Source: Ypsolopha sequella (Eukaryota; Arthropoda; Insecta; Lepidoptera; Ypsolophidae). Taken from it: a stretch of 64,000 nt of DNA. Position numbers and translations under genes: made by a program. The notes under the pieces were generated by a model. It did no database searches. It was not told the DNA's origin and saw only the letters and a program-made list of their open reading frames with translations. Each line of letters begins with the position of its first letter. Positions within the stretch are counted from its first letter, which is position 1. Shown here in pieces: positions 23,940-35,092 of the stretch. The DNA lies in the NCBI GenBank assembly GCA_934047225.1, contig OW204001.1:13376201-13440200 (forward strand), written 5' to 3'.

Positions 23940-24130
23940 TCCATATTCAGAGGGTGCTGAATTTTTGTCAGGCGCTACCATTTTAGCGGCTTTTTTTTAT
24001 CGTCTTGTTGTTGCTATGGCATCTATGTGTATTGTTTTTATTTACTATAGTGTGTTTCGGGTTACGTACTCGTATTATATGATGGTACAAAACTCTTTGT
24101 GCGCGAGTTGGACTCGCAATTGGCCAAATT
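23940..24130. repeat. Fragment of the GCGCGAGT..ACTCGC family
   Basis: Shares TTGTCAGGCGCTACCATTTT and GCGCGAGTTGGACTCGCAAT with the copy at 60305-60420. Only the right half of the family is present. Confidence 0.55.
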
Positions 24131-25167
24131 ATTTCTATCTAGTCAATGCATCTTTTTTGTGGCACCAACTATCTCTTATATCGATTTTTCACTCTGTGAT
24201 TCGATGTCAAACCACACATATTCCTTAAGGAACGCATTTCCGCTTCATTCACTCTACTTCAATGCTTATCTTGCCATACATTACTCGTATATACTGCCAA
24301 TCGTGCCTTTGCAATCACATTTGGGGTGTTCACAAAGAAGTGCAGGGCTCTGTTCATTTTGTTTACCGCATTCATTTTTCTTTAAATGTCACAGTCACAC
24401 TTTCCACCTTGAGTAAATAGACAACACAGATAGATACATTTAACTAGTTCTATTTCCTTGTTTCTAATTACCTCGTTGCTTTTCGAATTTAGATCGATTC
24501 GACTTTGATTTACATTTTAGATTAGGTCGCATTTCGCTGGGCCTGATAGTGAATGAAAAGGTATACAAGAAAAACATTTCATTAATATTATGTCGCAAGC
24601 AGCATGATGTTTCGAGTACCGTTGTGGATAAAAAGCTAAATACAGATGTAGCTTTACTGAGCTTGCCTTTCTTCAGGAAGACAAAACAATTCTCTTTAAG
24701 TATTCCTTTCATTATTATGATTGTTTTTTTGTTTTCTGTTAGCAGTAAGAGAGTGCAAATGCATTAAAAATTCAAGATTTATGTCATAAAGAGATTTCAT
24801 ATCAGGCAAGAAAGTGACTCGTAGTTTGCACTTGGCCCGAGATAAAGTTATTTTTAGTTTACTTAGGCCAATATACAGGAGTGCCATTTAAATAATCATC
24901 GCCACTTTTCGGCAAATGTTGTATTTCCTTTTTGTGTACAATCCATGACAGATAGTGCACTTCCGGTCGCCTACCAGAATGACATCTTTAATTGCTTCCG
25001 GTTCCGATTTTATGCCCATGTTCTAAAATGACTTTGACTATCTAAATTTCCAAATAATAGGGCTTCTACAATTTATGATTCGGCTCATTTAAAGTTCGTT
25101 TTAGTTTTATTTCATATTTTTTAATGTTGATAGGTTAAAATGTTAAACATGGGTTGGTTTTGTAAAC
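24131..25167. other. No gene seen
   Basis: AT-rich DNA with only spurious reading frames. No repeat recognised. Confidence 0.5.
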
Positions 25168-25329
25168 GCCCAAGTAGCACCCAAGCGGTATAGTGAGCGT
25201 TACAAATGCCGCTTAAGAGAGATTTATAACGGCTTAACCATCATAAGCAAGCGCTACAGTAGCGATAGAGAACTTCTCAATCACTTCTATAACACCGAAA
25301 AGGGCCCACTTTATACGGGCCTTAAAGAC

Positions 25330-25655
25330 ACAAAGGCGCGTGAAAAGTGATTGTAGGACCTAAAAGATATATAATAAGGTCTTCTACTACCTTTATAGAA
25401 TTTGCACACATACAAAGGCGCGTGAAAAGTGATTGTAGGAGGTAAAACATATATAATAAGTTCTTGTAGCACCTTAATAGAATATGTACATATACAAAGG
25501 TGCGTGAAAAGCGATTGTAGGAGGTAAAAGAAATACAATAAGTTCTTGTACCACCTTAATAGAATATGCACATATACAAAGGTGCGTGAAAAGCGATTGA
25601 AGGAGGTAAAAGAAATACAATAAGTTCTTGTACCACCTTAATAGAATTTAAACAT
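25330..25655. repeat. 82-bp tandem repeat, four units
   Basis: ACAAAGG starts recur at 25330, 25412, 25494 and 25576, an exact 82-bp period. Each unit contains GCGTGAAAAG-GATTG and a CTTAATAGAAT-type segment. Units 3 and 4 are the most similar. Confidence 0.9.
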
Positions 25656-26329
25656 GATTGCGACGTGACTGTTACACTGAAATAACTCTCAAGTGTTTTT
25701 TTATTACATTTTCAATAGCATGAGTGAAAGGAATATATGTTATTAGATGATTTAAAAGTGATCTGATAAATGTCAATAATGGACGAATAAATATAGGTAA
25801 TTAATTGGAATGAATTTTCACTCACATACGTAAAAAACTAGTGCGAGCATCAGGTTACTGACAAAATATGCATTCATTTAGCTAAATATTTCATGCGCTT
25901 GCGAAACTCGTGGAATTTTTAGTCATTTATATTATTGAAGTGCAATATTTTTTTTAGGTTAACTTGTAATTTCTTCTCGAATGAGGCATTAGGTCTTTTT
26001 GTGATTTTATTACAGCATTACATGTAAAATGGGTATGTTTATTTTTTAAATTATGGCCTGAGGTAAGAAAAGTGATCGATTTTTCGACATGATTAATCTC
26101 TTTATCAAAAACTGTAATGGCGGCTTGCTACAACTGGCTTAGACGTTTACTATATCCATTTAAACGGTTTAAGAAGTAGAAAGGCGCTAGTGACCACTAT
26201 TACAACGCTTTGGGATCAACAATCACCGTACTATGGAGTATTTTTACTCTTTTTGGGGTACAGAAGCGCTTGAATTCTTCTTTTTAGCCCTTAAACAGTT
26301 ACTATGGAGTTCAATATATAACGTTGTAC

Positions 26330-27897
26330 AACGTTGATGATGATAATGATGATGATGACGACGATGACGATGACGATGACGATGAAGATGACAATGACGA
26401 TGACGATGACGATGACCATGACGATGACGCTGACGATGACGTTGACAATGACGTTGACGATGACGTTGACGATGACGTTGACAATGACGTTGAAGATGAC
26501 GATGACGTTGATGATGACGTTGACGGTGACGATGACGGTGACGATGACGGTGACGATGACGATGACGATGACGATGACGTTGAAGATGACGATGACGATG
26601 ACGATGACGCTAACGATGACGTTGAAGATGACGTTGACAATGACGTTGACGATGACGTTGACGATGACGTTGACGATGACGTTGAAGATGACGATGACAA
26701 TGACGTTGATGATGACGTTGACGATGACGGTGACGGTGACGATGACGGTGACGATGACGATGACGATGACGTTGAAGATGACGATGACGATGAAGATGAC
26801 GTGACGATGACGATGACAATGAAGAAAACGATGACGCTGACGATGACGTTGACGATGACGTTGACAATGACGTTGACGATGACGTTGACGATGACGTTGA
26901 CGATGACGTTGAAGATGACGATGACGATGACGTTGATGATGACGTTGACGATGACGGTGACGATGACGGTGACGATGACGATGACGATGACGTTGAAGAT
27001 GACTATGACGATGACGTTGACGATGACGATGACAATGACGGTAACGGTGACGCTGACGATGACGTTGACGATGACGTTGACAATGACGTTGACGATGACG
27101 TTGAAGATGACGATGACGTTGATGATGACGTTGACGATGACGGTGACGATGACGGTGACGATAACAATGACGATGACGTTGAAGATGACAATGACGATGA
27201 CGTTGACGATGATGGTGACGATGACGTTGACGATGACGTTGACAATGGCGTTGACGATGACGTTGACGATGACGTTGAAGATGACGATGACGATGACGTT
27301 GATGATGACGTTGACGATGACAGTGACGATGACGGTGACGGTGACGATGACGATGACGATGACGTTGATGATGACGGTGACGATGACGATGACTATGACG
27401 TTGAAGATGAAGATGACGATGACGATGAAGATGACGTGACGATGACGATGACGATGACGTTGACAATGACGTTGACGATGACGTTGACGATGACGTTGAC
27501 GTTGACGATGACGTTGAAGATGACAATGACGATGACGTTGATGATGACGTTGATGATGACGGTGACGATGACGATGACGATGACGTTGAAGATGACGATG
27601 ATAATGACGATCACGATGAAGATGACGTGACGATGACGATGACGATGACGATGACGTTGACAATGACGTTGACGATGGCGTTGACGATGACGTTGACGAT
27701 GACGTAGACGATGACGTTGACGATGACGTTGACGATGACGTTGAAGATGACAATGACGATGACGTTGATGATGACGTTGACGATGACGGTGACGATGACG
27801 GTGACGATGACGATGACGATGACGTTGAAGATGACGATGACGATGATGTTGACGATGACGTTGACGATGACGGTGACGATGACGGTGACGATGACGA
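26330..27897. repeat. Hexanucleotide satellite (GATGAC)n with variants, forward block
   Basis: About 1.57 kb of GACGAT units with frequent GACGTT, GACGGT, GACAAT and GAAGAT variants. The variants form a loose higher-order pattern: GTTGATGATGACGTTGAC recurs near 26508, 26706, 26931, 27119 and 27299, a period of roughly 180-225 bases. Reading frames across it encode only low-complexity Asp, Met-Thr, Ser-Thr, His-Arg or Ile-Val runs and should not be taken as genes. Confidence 0.95.
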
Positions 27898-28367
27898 TCA
27901 CCCTCACCGTCACTCTCACCGTCACCGTCACCGTCATCGTCATTGTCATCGTCATCGTCAGAGTCATCGTCATCGTCATCGTCATCGTCATCTTCAACGT
28001 CATCGTCATCGTCGTCGTCACCGTCTCGTCACCGTCATCGTCACCGTCAACGTCATCGTCATCGTCATCTTCAACGTCATTGTCAACGTCATCGTCAACG
28101 TCATCGTCAACGTCATTGTCAACGTCATCGTCAGCGTCATCGTCATCGTCATCTTCAACGTCATCGTCAACGTCATCGTCAACGTCATCGTCAACGTCAT
28201 CGTCAACGTCATTGTCAACGTCATCGTCAACGTCATCGTCAGCGTCATCGTTACCGTCATTGTCATCGTCATCGTCACGTCATCTTCATCGTCATCGTCA
28301 TCGTCATAGTCATCGTCAACGTCATCGTCATCGTCATCATCAACGTCAACGTCATCGTCAACGTCCT
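27898..28367. repeat. Hexanucleotide satellite, inverted block (GTCATC)n
   Basis: At about 27898 the repeat switches to its reverse complement (GTCATC, GTCAAC, GTCACC) and continues for about 470 bases to 28367. The inverted block uses the same variant types in complement. Together the two blocks could form a hairpin of several hundred bases. Confidence 0.95.
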
Positions 28368-28919
28368 AATCCTAATCCTGTTTGTAGTCATATATTTGAG
28401 TTATATTTCTCAATCAAACGGTTTTAGGTGCTAATGTTGAGCTACAATACTCTAATACGGTAAAGGTGCTACAAAAGATCTTTACAGATCGATTATAACG
28501 CTATAGACTAGATACAACTACCATGTAACTGCTTGAGTGTTATATGTGATATTTGTAACTCTTTTGAAGCGCTTTTACCTTACTAATTGCTATTTTAGAT
28601 CTCATAGTGCTATTTAGTATATTTATAACTCTGCATTGTATCTAAAGCCTGTACAAGAACTTAATAACACACCTCTGTTTCTCCAAAGCCGTAATCGTCG
28701 CTACTCTACTTCTTCAATACCACCCTTCTCTTAAAGAGATATTACAATCTCTTATATATAGTCTAAGGAATATACAAACCCTCTTCAACCGCTGTTATAC
28801 AACAAAGAAGCGGTACAGTGCCTTCTTATACTGCTTGTGTGCTACTTGGGGTGCTGTTCACAATATGAAACGGAGGTCACGTGGGTGATATGATAATGTT
28901 TAGGTAGCGTCATGCTATC

Positions 28920-29310
28920 AGCACTCTGACACAAAGTGGTGCGTTGTCATCCATTAAGGAGTTTCTATGTTACAGGGCAGGTCGATATAATGACAATTTT
29001 CATGTAATAATCAGCACCGTAACCCTAAGTGAAATCTTGAGTTATATGCTGTCATCCGTTGAGGAGTTCTGAAGAGTTCTATGGTGATGAGGTCAGGATC
29101 AAAGGTCAGACAAATTACCTGCACCCTGACACGAAGTGATTGCCGCAATCTCCAGTTATATGGTGTCATCCGTTGAGAAGTTCTATAGTGATGGGGCCAG
29201 GAGAGTGCAATGCCAATTTTCAAGTAAAACCCTGCAATTGCTATCGTGATACAAAGCGTTTGTCTCCATATTGAGTGGTAAACTTTCAGTCATTAAGGAG
29301 TTCTAATAGC
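28920..29310. repeat. Diverged tandem repeat, units of about 100-125 bp
   Basis: GTCATCCATTAAGGAGTT-like cores recur near 28949, 29051, 29165 and 29289, each preceded by an ACACRAAGTG-like string. Four diverged units lie directly right of the inverted-repeat element. The family is unknown to me. Confidence 0.65.
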
Positions 29311-30759
29311 TGTCTCTGAAGACCTTTCTCTTCCAAACAAAAAAATAATTATTTAAATCGGTTAATAATTCCATAATTCAGACACAAGCAAAAAGTAAAC
29401 TTTTTTGGTATGTTTTTTGGTATGTAAACTTATTTGTAAATGACGTGAAATCTATTAGACTAGGAGCGTACAGTCGGTATCCCTATGTATCGAGTAACAA
29501 GAAGGAACCAATTTGTAGTTGTGAAGAAAAAAAAACTATATCTAAATTAGTAGGGTTGGCTGAGCGCAACCTGGAGCAATTTATTTTTGCTAACTATATA
29601 AAATTGATAAAATTGCGCCCACCCAAACCTGTTAATTTTGATGTAGTTTTTTTTCTGCGCAAACCAAATGGTCACATTTTGCTGAAAACGATAGTGAATC
29701 GAATTTTTCAAGTAAATCTATCTTAGATAAATCAGGCTGACTCACGTTAGTGACGCGCAAACCTCATTTTTTTAAGCACCTTTTGATACGCTCTATCGAA
29801 CATAGTAGAACCCTACTTGTTACTTATTGACGTGATTTTTTTTTATCTGAAAAATCGTGATGTTTTTGCTCATGTGTTTTCATAGGGATTTTTGAAAGAA
29901 AGATAGAAATGGATGTATCCATTCGTTTCGTTTCTATAGAAATTTTGTTGAATTTTTAAATTACTGGTTTGACCCTAAGGCCAAGAGAGTATCACTTTCA
30001 ACCCATCTTTAAACAAACAATGACCCCCTGAAAAACGAAAATGAATTTTGGACCAACTTCCATGTTCGAGTTATTTGAAGAAGCCATTTGATTATAGCAG
30101 AAAAAAGAGCATTTTCACAGTTTAAACCGTATTTAAACTGTAATTAAGAAGGTAACTTGAGTCTGTTAGACGTTTGGAAGATATAGGTACATGTACTAAT
30201 TTGATAATACCGTGATTAGTATGAATAAGCTATATGACTAAAAAAATTACTAACGACACATCACCCTTGTGACCTGAAGCTGAATACCGATATGATTCAG
30301 TTTGATAAGCTGGTATTCGACTACTACTATGGAAGTACCCAGCATTCATCATTTCTATTTGTACATAATTCTATTTCTTATATATATGTTTTTTTGCATA
30401 GTTTTTTACAATGTTTTTTGTCGTGTTTTGTTTTTTTTTTCATCTTGATAATAAAGCTTTTTTCTTTCTTTCTTTCATTCATACGAGCGCCAACTAATCA
30501 GCCTATTGCAGAAGCGATACCGAAAAGAACTGTATCGGATCGATTGCTTTCCAGAAAAAGAGACATCAGATTCAGGACAACGACATCCTCAAACTTGATG
30601 TTATGCCTATAAACAATCGGAGAAGCGCCGGTTTCAATTCCAGAGGCATTTGAATAAGCTCCCCATTTAAGTGACTGTTTTTGCAATTTTTTTCTGCGGC
30701 GTTGTATTGATTTAGTCTGTCTCTTTACTTCTATCAGGCTAGGGAAACATGAAGGATGT
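29311..30759. other. No gene seen
   Basis: AT-rich DNA. A TTCTTTCTTTCTTTC microsatellite lies near 30460-30478. Short open frames lack support. Confidence 0.5.
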
Positions 30760-30767
30760 ATTTGTTG

Positions 30768-31081
30768 CTTCGACCAAAATAAAATGAATGGACGGGCCTT
30801 GTCTTTACAATTTCCTCACTCATAACGAGTCTAAGCAATTGGATATATACTTCAATACCTAATTTTTATTTTTATGTTTATTTTGCTTTTTGCACTTTGT
30901 AAATGCACAAGAAGGTATTTTTTCGTCAGTTATTTGGATGACATGTAATAATAAGCGTACGTGTCACTCTTCTAACAGACAGAGACAGAGATGAAGTGAG
31001 AGCCGGCGCTCACATTACAGTTTTCAAAAATCTGTACGCTATGGCCCGTCCATTTATTTTATTTTGGTATTTTGGTCGAAG
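30768..31081. mobile_element. hAT-like MITE, 314 bp, with 8-bp target duplication
   Basis: Ends CTTCGACCAAAATAAAATGA and, inverted, CTTCGACCAAAATACCAAAA; both arms reach GGACGGGCC. It is flanked by perfect ATTTGTTG duplications at 30760-30767 and 31082-31089. An 8-bp duplication fits the hAT superfamily (P elements also make 8 bp). No coding capacity. Confidence 0.85.
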
Positions 31082-32278
31082 ATTTGTTGTGAATGTGTTG
31101 CATCACCAATCCAGGGTCAGCCTCGCATCTCAGTTGTTCAAGTTTGGCAGCACCTAATACGTTGAAACAATAAATGACTGTTGGACTTCTAGAAACTTAT
31201 TAGGTATTGTTTTTTTAACACTTATTATTTGCATTTGCATAGCAATAACTGATAAAGACTCATTAATTATGGATATGTACATACAATGTATCATGAGGTA
31301 TTATCAGGTATTGCAGTTTTTGACCTTTGACGATTATGAAGAAAAACATTTATACTGACCTCTATGACATAAAAACAGTAAGTTTATAATAGTGAATGAC
31401 AATGGTACGCCCCTAAGAGCTTATCAAGGTATGCACCGAATGAACTTTTATCAATTTCTTATATTTTAGAATTGCAATCTGTTGATACCTAAAAAGTATA
31501 TTGGGTAAGTTGCCAATAGTGTCGATTCGGTAAAACACCGCACTAAAACCTAACCTAACCAAAAATCGACTAAAACAAGTATTTTTTGTTTTCAATTCGG
31601 TTTTGTAAACGAACTAAATTTAGTTGCCCTGGTTTTTCGATTTTGACAGGATTGAATTCACAGATTATTAAAAATAATGAACGACATTGGTTTTTAAAGC
31701 AGTCCAAGGACCACCAAATTTTGTAAAGGAAAACTGGCTGAGTTCAGTTTAAAGTCGGGGTAGCCCGCCTAATGCTGACAGAATGATAGCATGTTCAATT
31801 ACAACGCGTGCAAAAGAGATAGACTGTTAGACCGCCGAATGAACGCAGCTCTTTATTTATACCAAGAATTCCATTCCATGTCATGGTTTGTTTATGTTTG
31901 TGATGTGTTTGTGAATTTTGTGATTTCAAGTCGAAAAGACAACCATTGCAGTAAAGGCAGAATTCAGAATACATAGAGATCAATCAAAGAAAGAAGTTTC
32001 ATGGACTGAAAGAAGAGCTAACAAAAGCGGAGAAAATTGTTCGAAAAGTCCCATAAAACAAAAAACTGTAGAGGTCGACTTGTCGAGGTTATGTTCTGAT
32101 CAAATAAGATAAAAAAAGTCCTTATACCGGTTAGTTTTCAATCCAATATCATGTCGTGAATGAACCTAAATATTCGTTTCCAAGTAATAAAAAATTAAAA
32201 CAAAGTATTTATGCACCTTTCTCTTGTTTCAGGAAATGAACTTTTTGCCAAGTTTCTTAGCCGTACTGCTGTTCCAAG

Positions 32279-32820
32279 CAGTGGCGTAGCGGGGGTCACT
32301 GTCGCCCGGGGCGGAGTCATAATTTGCCGCCCTTTTGACGTCATAAAAATTATAATGTTGGTGAGGAAAAACGTAACGATATGAAAGAATTGAGCGAAAA
32401 ATATGTATTTCAAAACCACGACAATACTTACATGTGTAAGTAACATGTGTTAAAAACGTTTACAATTTACACTATAAAAATAACATTCTAGAACTCGCGT
32501 GGGAGAGAGACGGATAGTATGCAAAATACGCACGCGTGGGAAGGAACGAAGAAGTTACTGGTACAAGTTCTTGCAAATCACGCGCGCTCCAAAACAAAAA
32601 CAAGGCTTAACCACCACTCGTGATTTGCAACAACTTCATCGGGCGGGAGGGACATTGACGATATGTGCAAGTGAGTAAGAGCTAACTTCTTGAAAAATTA
32701 ATTGTTTGACTGACCGCCAGTGACCGCAAATTTATTTTTTCCCAATTTCGCCGCCCTCCTAATAGTGGCGCCCGGGGCGGTCCGCCCCTCCACCCCCCCC
32801 CCCCCATCGCTACGCCACTG
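32279..32820. mobile_element. hAT-like non-autonomous element, 542 bp, with 8-bp target duplication
   Basis: Ends CAGTGGCGTAGCG and CGCTACGCCACTG are a perfect 13-bp inverted repeat. They are flanked by perfect GTTCCAAG duplications at 32271-32278 and 32821-32828. CAG termini and the 8-bp duplication are typical of hAT. GC-rich sub-terminal blocks (CGCCCGGGGCGG) occur on both sides. No transposase frame. Confidence 0.9.
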
Positions 32821-32828
32821 GTTCCAAG

Positions 32829-33785
32829 TATATTTCTCATATATGAAAATAAAGAAGAGGTTAAGAAACGACAAGCTCGCTTTGAGAACAGAAGTCAAAG
32901 ACAACAATTAATCATCCATTGAAACCATAGACTTAAGTCATATTGACAGTGTAGGAAATGAAATGAATTGAGCACAATTGAGGGCATTGTTAATTTTCTT
33001 CACGATTAAGTTAATGTTTACTTATTACTAATAAGACAGTTACACAAATAAACTTCAAACACAATTTTCAGTAGCGTATGGGGTTCCTGTCAATGTTTGA
33101 ACCTGTTAGTACACGGGCAGATCGGGGATTAAATATTTAACGGGACACCTGACGCTAGAACATCAACAACACCAGGTTTCCAGGGGTTCATTGGAAGAAA
33201 CTAGGTCTCTCCTCATATTGAAGAAAATATATTTGATTTATCGATCTTTTTATCTAGGGATTCCACCTATAAACAATGTATTAAGATTTATACTTTGTCA
33301 AAAACAAAATATTTTCCATCCTCTTTTTTTGTTTTTTTAAACGTTCGTTTCAAAAACGCGGTTAAGAGATCAACTTGATTTTTTTTTATAAAATAGGCAA
33401 TAGATTTCGGGACCTTGTTTTGCTCACTTCCAAGGTTCTACTCTGAAAGTGATTATTTTTGTAGCCGCCATAGCTAATCTTCAAGATCAAAAACATTTCT
33501 TTTTTGTACGTTTAACAACTTGGGCTGTCTTCTCTTACGTTATATTTGTAAATAATCGTCTAATGAACGTCTTACGTCTTTCATTTTGCTCCAACGTTGT
33601 CAGTACGATGCAGTTTTGCTGCGTCGTTACACAACTAAACATCAGTCAATAGTGTCAAATAAATTTTTAACAGACAATTATTATTAAGGGGCTTCACAAT
33701 GCTAAACATCAATTTTGTATTGGATTCAGTTCCGTTAATGTAGATGGTAAAAAAAAATATATATGGCATGTTTTTTGACTCAAAA
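32829..33785. other. No gene seen
   Basis: AT-rich. The stretch near 33320-33405 (GGTTAAGAGATCAACTTGAT) resembles 45700-45760 and may be an unidentified repeat. Confidence 0.4.
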
Positions 33786-34180
33786 CAATTGGCATAGATT
33801 AAATTATGTTAAGATGACATGTGTTAATTCGAAAACCATTTCGAGATTTTGGTTTAATAAGCCGTATTTTCGAAGTTTTGGTATAAAAAACCTCATGATG
33901 ATGAATATTTTTACGAAAAGGCTGCAACTTCCATTTGCTCTTATGTGACGTCACTTGAGTAATGGCTGTTTAGAAATGTGTCCTTTGATATCAAGATAAA
34001 TTTATAATAATTTGCTACAGACTAATTTGACAGCTAGATGACAGATGAGTAGACATGCAGAGACAGACCACTTTTTTATAAGCAATCACACATCACAATC
34101 AGTATAATGTCTTAAATTGTCAAGTGACAAGGTCATCGGACAATTCTTTAAAAAATCATAAAAAATAATGAATACCAAAA
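33786..34180. repeat. Dispersed repeat R (about 400 bp), copy 1
   Basis: Starts near AATTGGCATAGATTAAATTA and runs through TGCAACTTCCATTTGC, GTGACGTCACTTGAGTAATG and AAGCAATCACACATCACAAT to GTCATCGGACAATTCTTTAA. Further copies: 43571-44030, and a broken copy in the 61.1-63.3 kb cluster. Probably a non-autonomous transposon; class unknown. Confidence 0.7.
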
Positions 34181-34211
34181 TAATCATAACATCAAAACAA
34201 ATAATCACAAA

Positions 34212-34247
34212 CTAGCTTTTGCCCACGGCTTCGCCCGCGTAGCATTA
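34212..34247. repeat. Retroposon end motif ACTAGCTTTTGCCCACGGC
   Basis: ACTAGCTTTTGCCCACGGCT followed by TCGCCCGCGTAG is a motif often seen at ends of lepidopteran retroposons. A complementary-style version (GCAACGCCGCAGGGCGTCCA) is near 58064-58086. No more of the element is identifiable. Confidence 0.4.
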
Positions 34248-35076
34248 GTTTTTGTGTAATATAGTATTTATAAATATAACAATGTTAGAAAAACAATTAA
34301 AATGTTAAAATAAAACGAAATGTTGCCAGTGTTTAAAAATCTCGCCCTGTGTTTTGATTAGTTCTGTCTTTACATTTATTACATTTACTTTTAGAATAAT
34401 TAAGCTTTTATATCACACAAGCCAAGAATGAATTTTCTTAATTACCTTATTTGATCTAACTGAATTGAGCTTTTTATTATTATTCTTAAGTTGCTATACG
34501 TGTAGAAATAAAACCATGCAAACATCATACACATGAACAAAGTCTCGTTACTGTCAAGATAAAAAAAGGAATAAGAAAAAGGTAATATAAAATACAAATT
34601 TCGAGGCATTATTTTATTTTCGGTTGTAAAGTGATTTAATCTAAAATAAGTAATTTACGAGATTTTGTTTTATTAATGTAGAGTACAAAGACAAAGCTAA
34701 AAAAGGAGATCATTCAAACGAGCTTTAGACCTTATAAACGAGTAAAACAGTTTCAAATATGATTTTATAATATAAACAAAAAAAATATAAACGATGTTTA
34801 TTTTTGTATCACTTTGTAGATTAGTGTAGCCGTCTTATATCATTTATTAAACTTTTATTTCAATACTTTTGTTCATTCAGTATTATATTATTTATCTGTG
34901 ATTCATTCTAACAATAACGCAAGATATTAGATTGTCTAACACTTGTGACGCTATCACCAATCAAAAGATACGTTTCAATTCTTCCAGTAAATACTATCTA
35001 TCTATCTATATGATCTATATAATAGAGGAGTGTTTTACAAAAATATTTTTATCCGCAGTTTTTTTTAATAACTTAT

Positions 35077-35082
35077 TTTATT
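35077..35082 (-). terminator. Candidate polyadenylation signal of the transporter gene
   Basis: AATAAA on the minus strand, 11 bases beyond the stop codon. This is close, so a further downstream signal may be used instead. Confidence 0.3.
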
Positions 35083-35092
35083 CGACATAGCA

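Larger units (their letters stand above)
25168..28853. mobile_element. 3.7 kb terminal-inverted-repeat element filled with tandem repeats
   Basis: The left end CCCAAGTAGCACCCAAGCGG and the right end, read inwards on the minus strand, CCCAAGTAGCACACAAGCAG, followed by TATA on both sides, match at about 22 of 24 bases. Inside are an 82-bp tandem array (25330-25655), about 650 bp of unique AT-rich DNA, the hexanucleotide satellite (26330-28367) and about 450 bp of unique DNA. No transposase or other real coding sequence is recognised, and no unambiguous target-site duplication was seen. It is probably a non-autonomous DNA transposon of unknown class, or two related MITE-like ends flanking a satellite. 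Confidence 0.6.

Noticed and set aside
26291..28434. Long open frames over the hexanucleotide array (for example 480 and 411 codons of Ser/Thr/Ile/Val/His/Arg, and poly-Asp or Met-Thr frames on the plus strand)
   Set aside because: A 6-base repeat with no stop in several frames gives open frames on both strands automatically. Composition is purely repeat-driven and there is no start context or conserved domain.
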